Shown here: one piece after another, positions 11,303 to 19,774 of the stretch | Numbering within the stretch: position 1 is the stretch's first letter | Layout: every line of letters starts with the position of its first letter | Source of the DNA: an uncultured Myxococcales bacterium | Lineage (GTDB): Bacteria; Myxococcota_A; UBA9042 | Assembly: GCA_903896545.1 (NCBI GenBank) | Contig: CAITYF010000070.1 | Span: 1-41,415, forward strand | DNA: 41,415 nt | Reading direction: 5' to 3' | Program-made: the position numbers and the translations under genes | Notes under the pieces: model-generated | Told to the model about the DNA's origin: nothing | Seen by the model: only the letters and a program-made list of their open reading frames with translations | The model's database searches: none

Positions 11303-13015
11303 ATGGTCGCTTCCGCTCAGAATCGCTATTGCCCACGCTGTGGGCTTGCTACCGCCGACGCGCTCTGCGCGCGTGACGGCACCGCTACGATCGAGCGCTC
11401 GTCGATTGACGTCACCACGTTGCAAGTCCGTCCGGGCGACGTCCTTGCGGCGCGCTATCGAATCGTCAAGCAACTCGGACGTGGCGGATACGGCGCGGTA
11501 TTCGCCGCGGAGCACACCGGGACCGGCCAGAAAATGGCGCTGAAGCTGCTGACTGTCGATCCCGCGCAGGCGGGTGAAGACGCGCAGAGGCGGTTCTTTC
11601 GCGAAGCGGCCATCACGGCACAACTGCGGCATCCGAATACGGTGCGTGTCCACGATTTTGGCCAGGCGGAGAACGGCGTGCTGTTCATGGCACTGGAGTT
11701 GATCGACGGTCCGACGCTGGCGCAGATGCTGCGCGAATACCGGGACCGCGGCAAAGCGATGCCCGAAGTCGTGGCGATCGATATGGCCGTCGCGGTGCTG
11801 CGATCCTTGGGGGAGGCGCACACGGCGCAACTCGTCCACCGCGACCTCAAGCCTGCCAACATCATGTACGCGTCGGTGCCGGGTGAAGAGCCGGTGGTGA
11901 AGGTGCTGGATTTTGGCATCGTGCGCGCGCGCGATTCGTCGTTGACGGCCAGCGGAACCGCGCTGGGTACGCCCGAATACATGAGCCCGGAACAGTGCAG
12001 CGGCGAGCCGATGGATGGACGCAGCGACTTGTACTCACTGGGTGTGATTCTGTTTGAGTGCCTGACGGGACGCTTGCCGTTCGTCGATGAAAATGCCCTG
12101 CGTGTCATGATGATGCACGTGCAATCTCCGCCTCCGGACGTGCGGCTTTTTGCGCGGACCGCGCTCTCCGATGGACTGGCGGACATCATCGCCAAGGTGC
12201 TGGCCAAGAACCCGCTGGAGCGGTTCGTCGACGCGAGAGAGATGCGCGCGGCGCTGGAAGCGCAACGACCGACGGCGGTGCAGCAAGCAAAGGCGCCGCC
12301 GCCCGGAATGGCGCAAACGGCCGCGGCGAAGCGCCCGGCGAGTGAGAGTTTCGCGCCGTCCACGCCCGTCACGGGCGCAGGCATGACCGCCCGCACGCCC
12401 GTCGCGGGGCCGGCGACGCAAGTGCAAGCAGCCGCGCGGACGCAAGCGCAGCCGGTCACCAAGTCTTCACCGATCCGTGCGGTTCTGGGCCAGCGGGAGA
12501 TGCAGATCGCTGGTTTGGGCGCGGGCGCGGTCCTGGTGCTGCTCGGTATTTTTGCCGGTGGCTACTGGTTCGCTTCACACAAGCCAACGCCGGAAGCTCC
12601 GCCAGCCGTGGACTCGGCGACCGACGTGGCTGAAGAGGCGCTGGAACCGGTCGCAGCAGCCGCGACGGCGCGCTTTGCGGTTGCAGAGGACGGCAACACG
12701 GTCCGCGACGTCCACACGCGGCTCACGTGGCAGCGCGACGTGCCCGCGAACGCGCAGACGGCCGCCCAGGCAGGCCACTACTGCAATTCTCTCAACTTGA
12801 ACGGTCGTGGCTGGCGTTTGCCCAAGAAGCCTGAACTGCTTGAACTTGCGACTGAGTTTGATCAGACCGCGTTTCCGCAGACACCCGCCGCCTGGTTTTG
12901 GACCGACTCGCCGTTTCAAGGCTCGGCGACCAACACGTGGGGCATCGACTTCGAGACCAAGCACGCCAACCAGTACGACGTGATGGCGGAAGGACGCGTG
13001 CGCTGCGTCCGTTGA
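11303..13015 (+). CDS. Transmembrane Ser/Thr protein kinase with zinc-ribbon-like N-terminus and DUF1566/Lcl-type C-terminal domain
   Basis: I chose ATG 11303 (570 residues) because GGAG lies five bases upstream. A start at 11213 would overlap the previous gene and add no domain. Residues 10-25 form a CxxC...C knuckle (CPRCG, CARDG) that resembles half of a zinc ribbon. The Hanks kinase domain spans about 52-320: glycine loop GRGGYGAVF, Lys81, HRDLKPAN (Asp191), DFG 203-205, GTPEYMSPEQ. All catalytic residues are intact. A Pro/Ala/Thr-rich linker leads to one transmembrane helix (about 402-424). The outer domain (467-570) begins VRDVHTRLTWQRD, contains GWRLPKKPELLEL and ends RVRCVR, as in DUF1566/Lcl C-terminal domains. 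It should phosphorylate cytoplasmic proteins in response to an envelope signal. Signal and substrates are unknown. Confidence 0.93.
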   Translation: MVASAQNRYCPRCGLATADALCARDGTATIERSSIDVTTLQVRPGDVLAARYRIVKQLGRGGYGAVFAAEHTGTGQKMALKLLTVDPAQAGEDAQRRFFREAAITAQLRHPNTVRVHDFGQAENGVLFMALELIDGPTLAQMLREYRDRGKAMPEVVAIDMAVAVLRSLGEAHTAQLVHRDLKPANIMYASVPGEEPVVKVLDFGIVRARDSSLTASGTALGTPEYMSPEQCSGEPMDGRSDLYSLGVILFECLTGRLPFVDENALRVMMMHVQSPPPDVRLFARTALSDGLADIIAKVLAKNPLERFVDAREMRAALEAQRPTAVQQAKAPPPGMAQTAAAKRPASESFAPSTPVTGAGMTARTPVAGPATQVQAAARTQAQPVTKSSPIRAVLGQREMQIAGLGAGAVLVLLGIFAGGYWFASHKPTPEAPPAVDSATDVAEEALEPVAAAATARFAVAEDGNTVRDVHTRLTWQRDVPANAQTAAQAGHYCNSLNLNGRGWRLPKKPELLELATEFDQTAFPQTPAAWFWTDSPFQGSATNTWGIDFETKHANQYDVMAEGRVRCVR

Positions 13016-13023
13016 CCCGGTGG

Positions 13024-14058
13024 TTAGAGCGTAAAATACGGATCCCAGATCTCGAGGTACTGCGCTGCGTCGCCCAGATTCATCCGTCGCAACGCCCCAA
13101 CGGGCTCGTCAACGACCAGACGCCCCGCCATCGCCTCGATGCACGCGCCGACGCCATCGTGCAGCGCGCTGAGCTGATAGCCGCCTTCCAGCACGAACAC
13201 GATGCGGCCATTGCACAGCAGATCCGCGGCGTTCAACAGATGGCCGGCGATCCGGGCAAAGCCTGTGGTCGTGACTTCCATACCGCCCAGCGGATCGGTC
13301 GCGGCGATGTCAAAGCCCGCGGAAACGAGAATGAGCTCCGGACGAAACCGCTCCAGCATCCGCGCGATCAGCCCGCCGTAGATCGCGTCGTACTCGGCGT
13401 CACCGTGCCCGGCAGTCAAAGGGATGTTGACCGTGCGTCCTTCACCGAGCCCTTCGCCAACTTCGCTCGCTGCGCCCGATCCGGGGTAAAGCGGCGACTG
13501 GTGGGTGGAAATGTAGAGCACCGTTGGGTCGCGCCAGAACGCACTTTGCGTGCCGTTGCCATGGTGCACGTCAAAATCGACGATCGCGACGCGGCGCAAG
13601 CCCAGCACCGCCTGCGCGTGCTTCGCGGCGATCGCCACGTTGTTGAAGAGGCAAAAACCCATCGCACGATCAGGTTCAGCGTGATGTCCGGGCGGTCGCA
13701 CCAGCGCAAACGATCGCGGCACCTGAGACTGCACAACCGACTCGGTCGCGACCAGCACACACCCTGCCGCGCGCACCGCCGCGGGAATCGATCCCGGTGA
13801 GGCCACAGTGTCCGCGTCCAAATTGGCCGTATGCCCCGTCAGCGCGTGCAGCCAGGCCACGTAGTCGGGGGTATGGATCCGCAGCAGCTCAGCGTCGGTC
13901 GCGTCGCGCGGCGTCAGCATCTTGGGCTGAAGCTCAGTGATCGCTTGCGAATTGAGGAGTTGTAGCAAAGTTTGCAGGCGCTGTGGGCTTTCTGGGTGAT
14001 CGGGACCGGGCTCGTGCCGCAGACACAGCGCGTCGTGGATGAGGGAAATCGGTCGCAT
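13024..14058 (-). CDS. Histone deacetylase family protein (AcuC / acetylpolyamine amidohydrolase type)
   Basis: The 344-residue zinc hydrolase belongs to the arginase/deacetylase fold. Active-site features are present: the His pair in RPPGHHAEPDRAMGFCLFNN (His125, His126) and zinc ligands Asp163 and His165 in VDFDVHHGNGT. The third zinc ligand is Asp250 in SAGFDIAATDPLGG. STHQSPLYPGSG forms the substrate channel. Bacterial members remove acetyl groups from proteins (for example acetyl-CoA synthetase, AcuC) or from polyamines; sequence alone does not decide which. ATG 14058 was preferred because GGAGG precedes it and the domain starts directly. A longer frame to 14163 would overlap the divergent gene. 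It ends eight bases from the stop of the convergent kinase gene, so the two transcripts run into each other. Confidence 0.92.
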   Translation of the reverse strand: MRPISLIHDALCLRHEPGPDHPESPQRLQTLLQLLNSQAITELQPKMLTPRDATDAELLRIHTPDYVAWLHALTGHTANLDADTVASPGSIPAAVRAAGCVLVATESVVQSQVPRSFALVRPPGHHAEPDRAMGFCLFNNVAIAAKHAQAVLGLRRVAIVDFDVHHGNGTQSAFWRDPTVLYISTHQSPLYPGSGAASEVGEGLGEGRTVNIPLTAGHGDAEYDAIYGGLIARMLERFRPELILVSAGFDIAATDPLGGMEVTTTGFARIAGHLLNAADLLCNGRIVFVLEGGYQLSALHDGVGACIEAMAGRLVVDEPVGALRRMNLGDAAQYLEIWDPYFTL

Positions 14059-14151
14059 CTCTACCTCCGCCAACAAGGTAGGCTTGTCCCGCCAGAAACG
14101 CCACCTGCGCGTCGCGGGTTGCCGCCGCGACCGGTCTGAGGCAACCTCGCG
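14059..14151. promoter_or_regulatory. Divergent spacer between deacetylase and ThyX-like genes
   Basis: This short spacer must contain both promoters. A 7-bp stem with a 7-base loop lies at 14111-14131 (GTCGCGG / CCGCGAC). I cannot recognise promoter boxes or a known operator. The stem may be chance in GC-rich DNA. Confidence 0.3.
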
Positions 14152-15762
14152 GTGTGGGGCCATCTCCCGTTTGTGCTCGCCGTGACGTCACCGTTTGAGA
14201 CATCTTTGCCGCGTGTGACGCTCATCGCTGCGTTTGATCGGCCGTATGAACACGCGGTTGCCGCAGCGCGGACCTGTTATTCCGGTGGCGGCATCGTCAC
14301 GGCAGACCAAGTCAGTGGCGTTGGACAGAGCCCGGAGAAGCAGGCGGCGCGTGCGGAACAGCGCGATCGGATCGCACACTCGACCTTCAAAGCCGGACAC
14401 CACACGACGCTACAACACGGCCACGTGAGCTTTGGACTCGACGCGGTTTCGCGGCATTTTGTCTGGTCTTTTCTGCACAGCCATCCGTTTTACAACAGCG
14501 AACAAGTCAGCCAGCGCTACGTGGAAGTGAAGCCCGATCGCGTGACGGTGCCCGCCCTGCCCGAACCCGCGGCGACGATTTACCGGTCCTGCGTGGAACG
14601 ACAGATGCGCGATTACCGCGAGCTGATCGCGCTCCTGGAGCCCGTCGCTGCGGCAGAATATGCGCAGGTTTTCCCAGCGCGCGGCAAGAACCTCGATAAG
14701 TGGCAAAGCGCCATTCACAAGCGCGCACAAGAAGTCGCGCGCTACGTGCTGCCCGTGGCAACACACACGTACCTGGTGCACACGATCAGCGTGCTGACGC
14801 TGCTGCGCTATCGGCGCCTGTGTCAGGAGCCCGACACGCCGACGGAAGCGCGACTGGTCGTCGACGAGATGTGCCGCTTGGTTTTTGCGCGTGATCCACT
14901 GCTGGCGCAGCTGGAAGTGCCGCCCTTGGACGTGACGCAGACGACGCCGTGGCTGCGTGCGCCCGACGACCTGAACGCGCACGCGCGGTTCATCGCCGAG
15001 TTCGAAGCCGATCTGACGGGCAAAACCGCGGCGTTGGTCGATCGCTTCGCGCAGAACGAAAGACGTGTGGCGGACGCCGTGCGTGAGGTGCTGGGGCTGC
15101 CACGCGACGCGCTGAGCGACGCCGACGCGATCGCGCGGGCCCTGGACCCCGCGCAAAATCCGCTTCTGGGTGAGCCACTGAACACGACGGTGCACCAGAA
15201 GCTGGGGCGGTCCCTGCACGCGGCGCACTACGCATTCAAGAAGAAACTCTCGCACGCGGCGGACAGTCAGGATCAGCGGCATCGTCTCACGCCGGCGTCG
15301 CGCCCGACCGTGCACGCGTACCTGACGCCGGAACCGGATTACGTGACGCCGCGCCTCGTGCTCCACGCGGGCGGCGAGGCAGAGGCGCGCTATCGGAAGT
15401 CGATGGACCAGACGTGGCAGGCGATTGCACAGCTGCGGGATCTCGGCGTGGCGGCCGAATGGCAGGCTTACTTGCTGCCCAACGCAGTGACGATTCGGTT
15501 CACGGAAACCATGGATCTCGCAGCCTTGCGCCATAAGCACGCAATGCGGCTGTGTTGGAACGCGCAGGAGGAAATCTGGGCGGCGAGCGTGGATGAGGCC
15601 GACGCGATCGCCGCCGTGGAGCCGCAGATCGCGCAGTTCTTGCTGCCGCCCTGCGGAATTCGCCATCGCGCGGGGCTGCGTCCCTATTGCCCCGAAGGCG
15701 ATCGGTATTGTGGTACGCCGGTTTGGCAAATCGACCGGTCCAAGTGGCAGCGCGTGCTGTAG
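14152..15762 (+). CDS. Double-length FAD-dependent thymidylate synthase (ThyX) family protein
   Basis: The 536-residue protein has a ThyX-like N-terminal half and a second, related C-terminal half, about twice the length of a classical ThyX subunit (210-250). ThyX makes dTMP from dUMP using methylenetetrahydrofolate, FAD and NADPH. In the first half HTTLQHGHVSF is followed by R101 HF...NSEQVSQRY (to Y123). This resembles the ThyX motif RHRxxSxNExSxRY, but has Phe for the third residue and nine extra residues between RH and the SxRY end. The second half contains RFTETMDLAALRHKHAMRLCWNAQEE in divided form (RHKHAMR) and CPEGDRYCG near residues 513-521. The start is uncertain: GTG 14152 has GAGG upstream, while GTGs at 14182 and 14215 would remove 10 or 21 residues ahead of the conserved VTLIAAFDRPYE. 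No thyA is in the window. Confidence 0.8.
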   Translation: MWGHLPFVLAVTSPFETSLPRVTLIAAFDRPYEHAVAAARTCYSGGGIVTADQVSGVGQSPEKQAARAEQRDRIAHSTFKAGHHTTLQHGHVSFGLDAVSRHFVWSFLHSHPFYNSEQVSQRYVEVKPDRVTVPALPEPAATIYRSCVERQMRDYRELIALLEPVAAAEYAQVFPARGKNLDKWQSAIHKRAQEVARYVLPVATHTYLVHTISVLTLLRYRRLCQEPDTPTEARLVVDEMCRLVFARDPLLAQLEVPPLDVTQTTPWLRAPDDLNAHARFIAEFEADLTGKTAALVDRFAQNERRVADAVREVLGLPRDALSDADAIARALDPAQNPLLGEPLNTTVHQKLGRSLHAAHYAFKKKLSHAADSQDQRHRLTPASRPTVHAYLTPEPDYVTPRLVLHAGGEAEARYRKSMDQTWQAIAQLRDLGVAAEWQAYLLPNAVTIRFTETMDLAALRHKHAMRLCWNAQEEIWAASVDEADAIAAVEPQIAQFLLPPCGIRHRAGLRPYCPEGDRYCGTPVWQIDRSKWQRVL

Positions 15763-15774
15763 GGGAATGCGCGA

Positions 15775-15807
15775 CGGCAGCGCGGGATTGAACCGCTGAC
15801 GCTGCCG
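15775..15807 (+). terminator. Candidate hairpin terminator after the ThyX-like gene
   Basis: Thirteen bases after the stop codon, CGGCAGCG (15775-15782) pairs perfectly with CGCTGCCG (15800-15807) around a 17-base loop. An alternative 5-bp pairing exists between CAGCG and CGCTG inside it. No T run follows. Position between two genes on the same strand, with a 153-base gap, favours a terminator or attenuator. Confidence 0.35.
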
Positions 15808-15915
15808 ACGCGTCTATTGGTCGTGGCAATCGCGCCACAGCTTGGGCACACTGCGGGGCCCCGGCGCAGGTCGGCAATCGTGTCGACGCAAACGCAGGCA
15901 GAAGTGGTGGCAGAC

Positions 15916-17733
15916 ATGGAATCAGGCGAGAAGCGCGAAAACCACTGGCAGCGACGGCATATCTTGAGTTTGCTGGGCGCGGTGCCGCTGTTTGCGTCGC
16001 AGACCGCGCTGGCGAAAGCGATGCTCGCGGAAGAGCTGCCGCCGCGTCCGGTGAACGGCGTCGAGGTGCTCGATACCTCACAATTGCGCAGCGGGATGAA
16101 GGGCTACGGCCTGACCGTCGTCCGCGGCACCAAGGTCGAGCGGTTTGGCATCGAGATCATCGGCGTGCTGAAAAAGGCCATGCCGCAGCAGGATCTGATC
16201 CTCATTCGCTGCACTGGCCTGGAATTTGACCATAGCGGCGTCGTCGCGGGCATGTCGGGATCGCCGATTTTTGTGCAGCATCCGCAACTGGGTGAGCGGT
16301 TGATTGGCGCCCTGTCCTACGGTTTTCCGTTCAACAAGGATCCCGTCGCGGGCGTCACGTCGATCGTCGACATGTTGCCGGAACTGGATCGCAAGCTGGG
16401 CCCCATCCCGCTGAACCAGCAAATCACGGCGCAGAGCACGGCGATTCCGGTTCCGGGCCACGGGGACATGCTGCCCGTGGCGCTGCCGATGACGGTTTCG
16501 GGCGTCCACCCGGACGTGCTCAACGCGATGCGTCCGCAGTGGGCGGAGCTTGGTTTCCCGCACTTGACGATGGCCGCCGGTACGGGCGGCGCCGGCGACG
16601 GCAAAGCGGCTGCGAAGCTTGAAGCAGGCGGCTCCATCTCCGTCTTCCTCGCGCGCGGCGACATCTCGATGGCTGCCATCGGCACGGTCACTTGGGTACG
16701 CGGCGATCGCTTCATCGCGTTCGGCCACCCGTTCAAGGGCTTGGGCCAACTGCACTTGCCGATCGGCTCAGCGGACGTGCAGTGGATTCTCGCCTCGTCG
16801 CAGTCGTCCTTTAAGATGGCGAACGCTTTTGGCGACATCGGCGTGCTCGATCAGGACCGCCAGCCGGCCATCGCGGGTCGCATCGGTCCCAAGGCGGCGA
16901 TGGTGCCGATCGACATCACGCTCATGAACCGCGACCGTGGCCAGACCTCGCAATGGCACGCCGAGGCGACGGACCAGCCCACCTTCTTCCCGCTCGTCGT
17001 GGGCATGGCGCTGGGAACGGCGGTGCGCGTCTCTGAGCCAATCGCCGAAAACGCCGCGGTCACGATGACGGTCCGCTTTGACCTGCCCGACGGCCACGCG
17101 CCGATCGAGATCACCGAGACGATGACGGGGCTGCAAGGTTCGGCCTCCCTGAGCGACGTGAGCAGCCTGGTGCAGAACGCCGCGAAATCGATCGTCTTCA
17201 ACGGTTTTGAGCGGCTGCGGGTGACGCGCGTGTCGGCAACGCTTTCGCTGGCGGACGATCGCAACATCGCGTTTCTCGACAGCGCGCGGACGCAATCCGA
17301 AGAAGTGGATGCGGAAACCCCGGTCGCCATTCAGGTCACGCTCCAGCTGGCCAACGTCGGTCCGAAGCGGATCACACTGACCTTGCCGCCGTTGCCCCGC
17401 GAATTGATGGGCCAGACGCTGACCGTGCAGATCGGCGCGGAGAAGTCGATGGCGCCGGAAATGCCGGAGCCGGCGAACATCCGCGACTACCTGAACGCGC
17501 TGCGGCGGCAGATTCCGCGGAGTCGACTGGCTGCCGTCGTGAACCTGCCTGAACCGACTGTTCTCCTGCGCGGTGTGCGGCTGACGCAATTGCCCGTGGG
17601 CGTGCGCGACGAGCTGGCCGGGCACACGGTGACGTATCGCGCCGGCAAAGAGACGCTGCGCGCGCACGTCGACACGCCGTGGACGCTCAATGGCAGCATT
17701 TCTCTCAAGTTGCGCGTGCGTCAGACGCCGTAG
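15916..17733 (+). CDS. Exported SpoIVB peptidase S55-like protein
   Basis: The 605-residue protein carries an N-terminal export signal with a twin-arginine-like core (QRRHILSLLGAVPLF, residues 12-26), suggesting Tat or Sec export. ATG 15916 was chosen because it places this signal at the N-terminus. The body has GVVAGMSGSPIFVQ (Ser114 is the expected S55 nucleophile in GMSGSP) and GALSYGFPFNKDPVAGVT. These are followed by GDRFIAFGHPFKGLGQ, where His271 in FGHPF is the likely catalytic His. In Bacillus SpoIVB the GH motif precedes GMSGSP; here the order is reversed. The C-terminal 250 residues are beta-rich, without a recognised domain. The next two genes follow within 30 bases each and also encode exported proteins, so this heads a three-gene envelope operon. 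Protease activity is inferred from motifs only. Confidence 0.8.
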   Translation: MESGEKRENHWQRRHILSLLGAVPLFASQTALAKAMLAEELPPRPVNGVEVLDTSQLRSGMKGYGLTVVRGTKVERFGIEIIGVLKKAMPQQDLILIRCTGLEFDHSGVVAGMSGSPIFVQHPQLGERLIGALSYGFPFNKDPVAGVTSIVDMLPELDRKLGPIPLNQQITAQSTAIPVPGHGDMLPVALPMTVSGVHPDVLNAMRPQWAELGFPHLTMAAGTGGAGDGKAAAKLEAGGSISVFLARGDISMAAIGTVTWVRGDRFIAFGHPFKGLGQLHLPIGSADVQWILASSQSSFKMANAFGDIGVLDQDRQPAIAGRIGPKAAMVPIDITLMNRDRGQTSQWHAEATDQPTFFPLVVGMALGTAVRVSEPIAENAAVTMTVRFDLPDGHAPIEITETMTGLQGSASLSDVSSLVQNAAKSIVFNGFERLRVTRVSATLSLADDRNIAFLDSARTQSEEVDAETPVAIQVTLQLANVGPKRITLTLPPLPRELMGQTLTVQIGAEKSMAPEMPEPANIRDYLNALRRQIPRSRLAAVVNLPEPTVLLRGVRLTQLPVGVRDELAGHTVTYRAGKETLRAHVDTPWTLNGSISLKLRVRQTP

Positions 17734-17760
17734 ATCTTCCTCCCGCTGATGGGGTTTCGC

Positions 17761-19749
17761 ATGTTCTTGCCTCGTATTCTTTGTGCTTCCGCCCTCTTGG
17801 CCCTGTTCGCCGCGCCGGTCGCGCACGCGAGTCAGCCGAGCGTTTGGCAGTTTGCCGACGACGCCGACTTTCGCCGTGGCAACCTCGACGGTCTGGCTCT
17901 GCACCCGACTTTGGGTCTGACGGCGGCGCCGAAGTTGTCGCGATTGGATGTCGACGCGGAGTTCATCCACTGCTGGCTGCGCGACGGTCAGCGGCTGTGG
18001 CTGGGCACAGGCCTGAACGGCAAGCTGTTCAAGGTTGAAAACGGCGTCGTGACGGAAGTGCTGAAGGTCGAGAGCCCGCTCATCGCGTCGCTGGCGAGTG
18101 ATGGCAAGGGCGGCGTTTACGCGGGTCTGGTCGGAACGGGTGAAATCATCCACGTCGACGCCGCTGGTAAAAAGGAGACGTTTGTCAAGTTGACAGATGT
18201 CCAGCATATCTGGGCGCTGCAGCTGCGAGGCCAAGTGCTGTACGCGGGCACGGGGCCCGGCGGCAAGATCTTTGCCGTCGACGTCACGACGAAAGTTGCG
18301 AAACCTTTTGCGGAAACGACCGCGGATCACGTGCTCGCGCTGCTGTGGGATGGCGAGGCGCTGCTGGCCGGCACGTCTGATCCGCCGTTGCTGTTGCGGA
18401 TCGATGGCGAGAAGTCGGTCCGCGCGCTGGCGACGTTCCCGGGCGTGGAGGTGCGCAGTCTGACGCGCAACGGCAAGACGATTTATGCCGCGGTAAACGG
18501 CGGGCAGACCGCGGTGCCTCTGGCTACGCTCAAGCCGACGCCGGAGCGTCCGGGAACTGGCACCGCCACGAAGCCTGGCGCCAACAAAGCGGCCAAAGAA
18601 GCCGCGGCCAAGGGCAAAGGCGCCGTGTGGAAGCGCACGGCGGACGGCATCGTGTCACGCGTTCTGGTGTCACCTGAGGGCATGTTGAGCGAGGTCGGGC
18701 TGATCGGCAAACAGGTCGTAGCGGGCGCGGCGCGCGGCGGACGCGTGGTGCTCGGCGATGAGCTGGGCGACGTGCAGAGCCTGTTTGACGTGAAGGAAGA
18801 GGAAATTCTCGGCGTGGAAGTCGGCGCGAAGGGCGTGCAGACGCTGTTTACCGGGAAGTCGGCGGCGGTCTACGTCGTGGGCGAGCAACCAGCGGACGCG
18901 ATCTTTACGACCGACGTGCTGCAGGAGACCGGCACCACGCAGTGGGGACGCATCGACGCGATTGGTGAAGGTTCTCTGGACGTGGAGACGCGTTCAGGCT
19001 TCTCGGAAGTGCCCAATGACACGTGGAGCCCTTGGCAGCCGCTCCGGGCGGTGCAAGGGCAAAGCGGGCAGAGCCAGAGCCCGCCGGCGAACGCGCTGCA
19101 GGTGCGCGTCAAGCTCGCGAGCGCGGGTGCGCGCCTGCAGGAGTTGAAGATCTTCCGTCAGGTGGCCAATCGCGCGCCGCTGCTGACCAAGATCGACACC
19201 ACGTTGAACAAGTCCAAAGGCACCGTGACACTCGCGTGGACCGCGGAGGACGTGGACAGCGACACGCTCGGCTTTGTCGTGCAGTACCGGCCGCGCGGCA
19301 GCAAGCAGTGGCTGGTGTTGCACGACCGCCTGTACGACAAAAAGACGATGGACCTGAGCCCGACGGACATGCCCGACGGCTGGTACGAAGTCCGCGTGGA
19401 AGCGACGGACCTGCCGAGCAATGGGCCCAAGAACGCGAAGGCCGTGGCGCGCATCTCCAAGCCGTTTCTGATCGACCGTGGGCGTCCGGAAGTGCTGGGG
19501 GAGCTGAAGGGGCGCACGCTGCACGGCGTCGCCTCGGACGCGATCTCGCGTGTGACGCGCGTGGACGTTTCCGTGGATGGCGAGCCGCCGGTGCTGGCAG
19601 CCGCGGTGGACGGCGTGTTTGACCAGTCGTCAGAGGCGTTCGAGCTGGAACTGCCTGAGAGCGTCGTCAAGGGCAATCACACCCTGCTCTTGCAGGTCAC
19701 AGACGAAGCGGGTAACACCGGCGCGCTGCGGCTTCCCATCACGCAGTAG
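17761..19749 (+). CDS. Exported beta-propeller-like protein of unknown function
   Basis: I do not recognise a named family. The start ATG 17761 has GGGG about seven bases upstream and is followed by a clear signal peptide (MFLPRILCASALLALFAAPVAHA); an in-frame ATG at 17749 is an alternative. Residues of about 30-270 contain repeated short strands ending in patterns such as LWLGTGLNGKLFKV, VYAGLVGTGEIIHV, LYAGTGPGGKIFAV and LLAGTSDPPLLLRI. These read as blades of a beta-propeller. A Lys/Ala/Pro linker follows near 265-285. The C-terminal third has WSPWQPL and a segment like fibronectin type III (VTLAWTAEDVDSDTLGFVVQYRP, split here across a loop). It ends with a strand-rich tail. It lies 27 bases after the S55-like gene and 25 before a lipoprotein gene, consistent with one transcript and a joint envelope role. 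Confidence 0.8.
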   Translation: MFLPRILCASALLALFAAPVAHASQPSVWQFADDADFRRGNLDGLALHPTLGLTAAPKLSRLDVDAEFIHCWLRDGQRLWLGTGLNGKLFKVENGVVTEVLKVESPLIASLASDGKGGVYAGLVGTGEIIHVDAAGKKETFVKLTDVQHIWALQLRGQVLYAGTGPGGKIFAVDVTTKVAKPFAETTADHVLALLWDGEALLAGTSDPPLLLRIDGEKSVRALATFPGVEVRSLTRNGKTIYAAVNGGQTAVPLATLKPTPERPGTGTATKPGANKAAKEAAAKGKGAVWKRTADGIVSRVLVSPEGMLSEVGLIGKQVVAGAARGGRVVLGDELGDVQSLFDVKEEEILGVEVGAKGVQTLFTGKSAAVYVVGEQPADAIFTTDVLQETGTTQWGRIDAIGEGSLDVETRSGFSEVPNDTWSPWQPLRAVQGQSGQSQSPPANALQVRVKLASAGARLQELKIFRQVANRAPLLTKIDTTLNKSKGTVTLAWTAEDVDSDTLGFVVQYRPRGSKQWLVLHDRLYDKKTMDLSPTDMPDGWYEVRVEATDLPSNGPKNAKAVARISKPFLIDRGRPEVLGELKGRTLHGVASDAISRVTRVDVSVDGEPPVLAAAVDGVFDQSSEAFELELPESVVKGNHTLLLQVTDEAGNTGALRLPITQ

Positions 19750-19774
19750 ACTCTGGCAACAGACAAGGATCACC

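Noticed and set aside
15781..15800. GGGATTGAACC resembling a tRNA T-arm in reverse
   Set aside because: The flanking bases do not form the T stem or an acceptor stem; the sequence instead folds as part of the hairpin at 15775-15807.
16768..18330. Minus-strand frame (520 codons) opposite the S55-like and propeller-like genes
   Set aside because: Its Arg/His/Gln-rich sequence is a shadow of GC-biased codons; the plus-strand genes have signal peptides and motifs.
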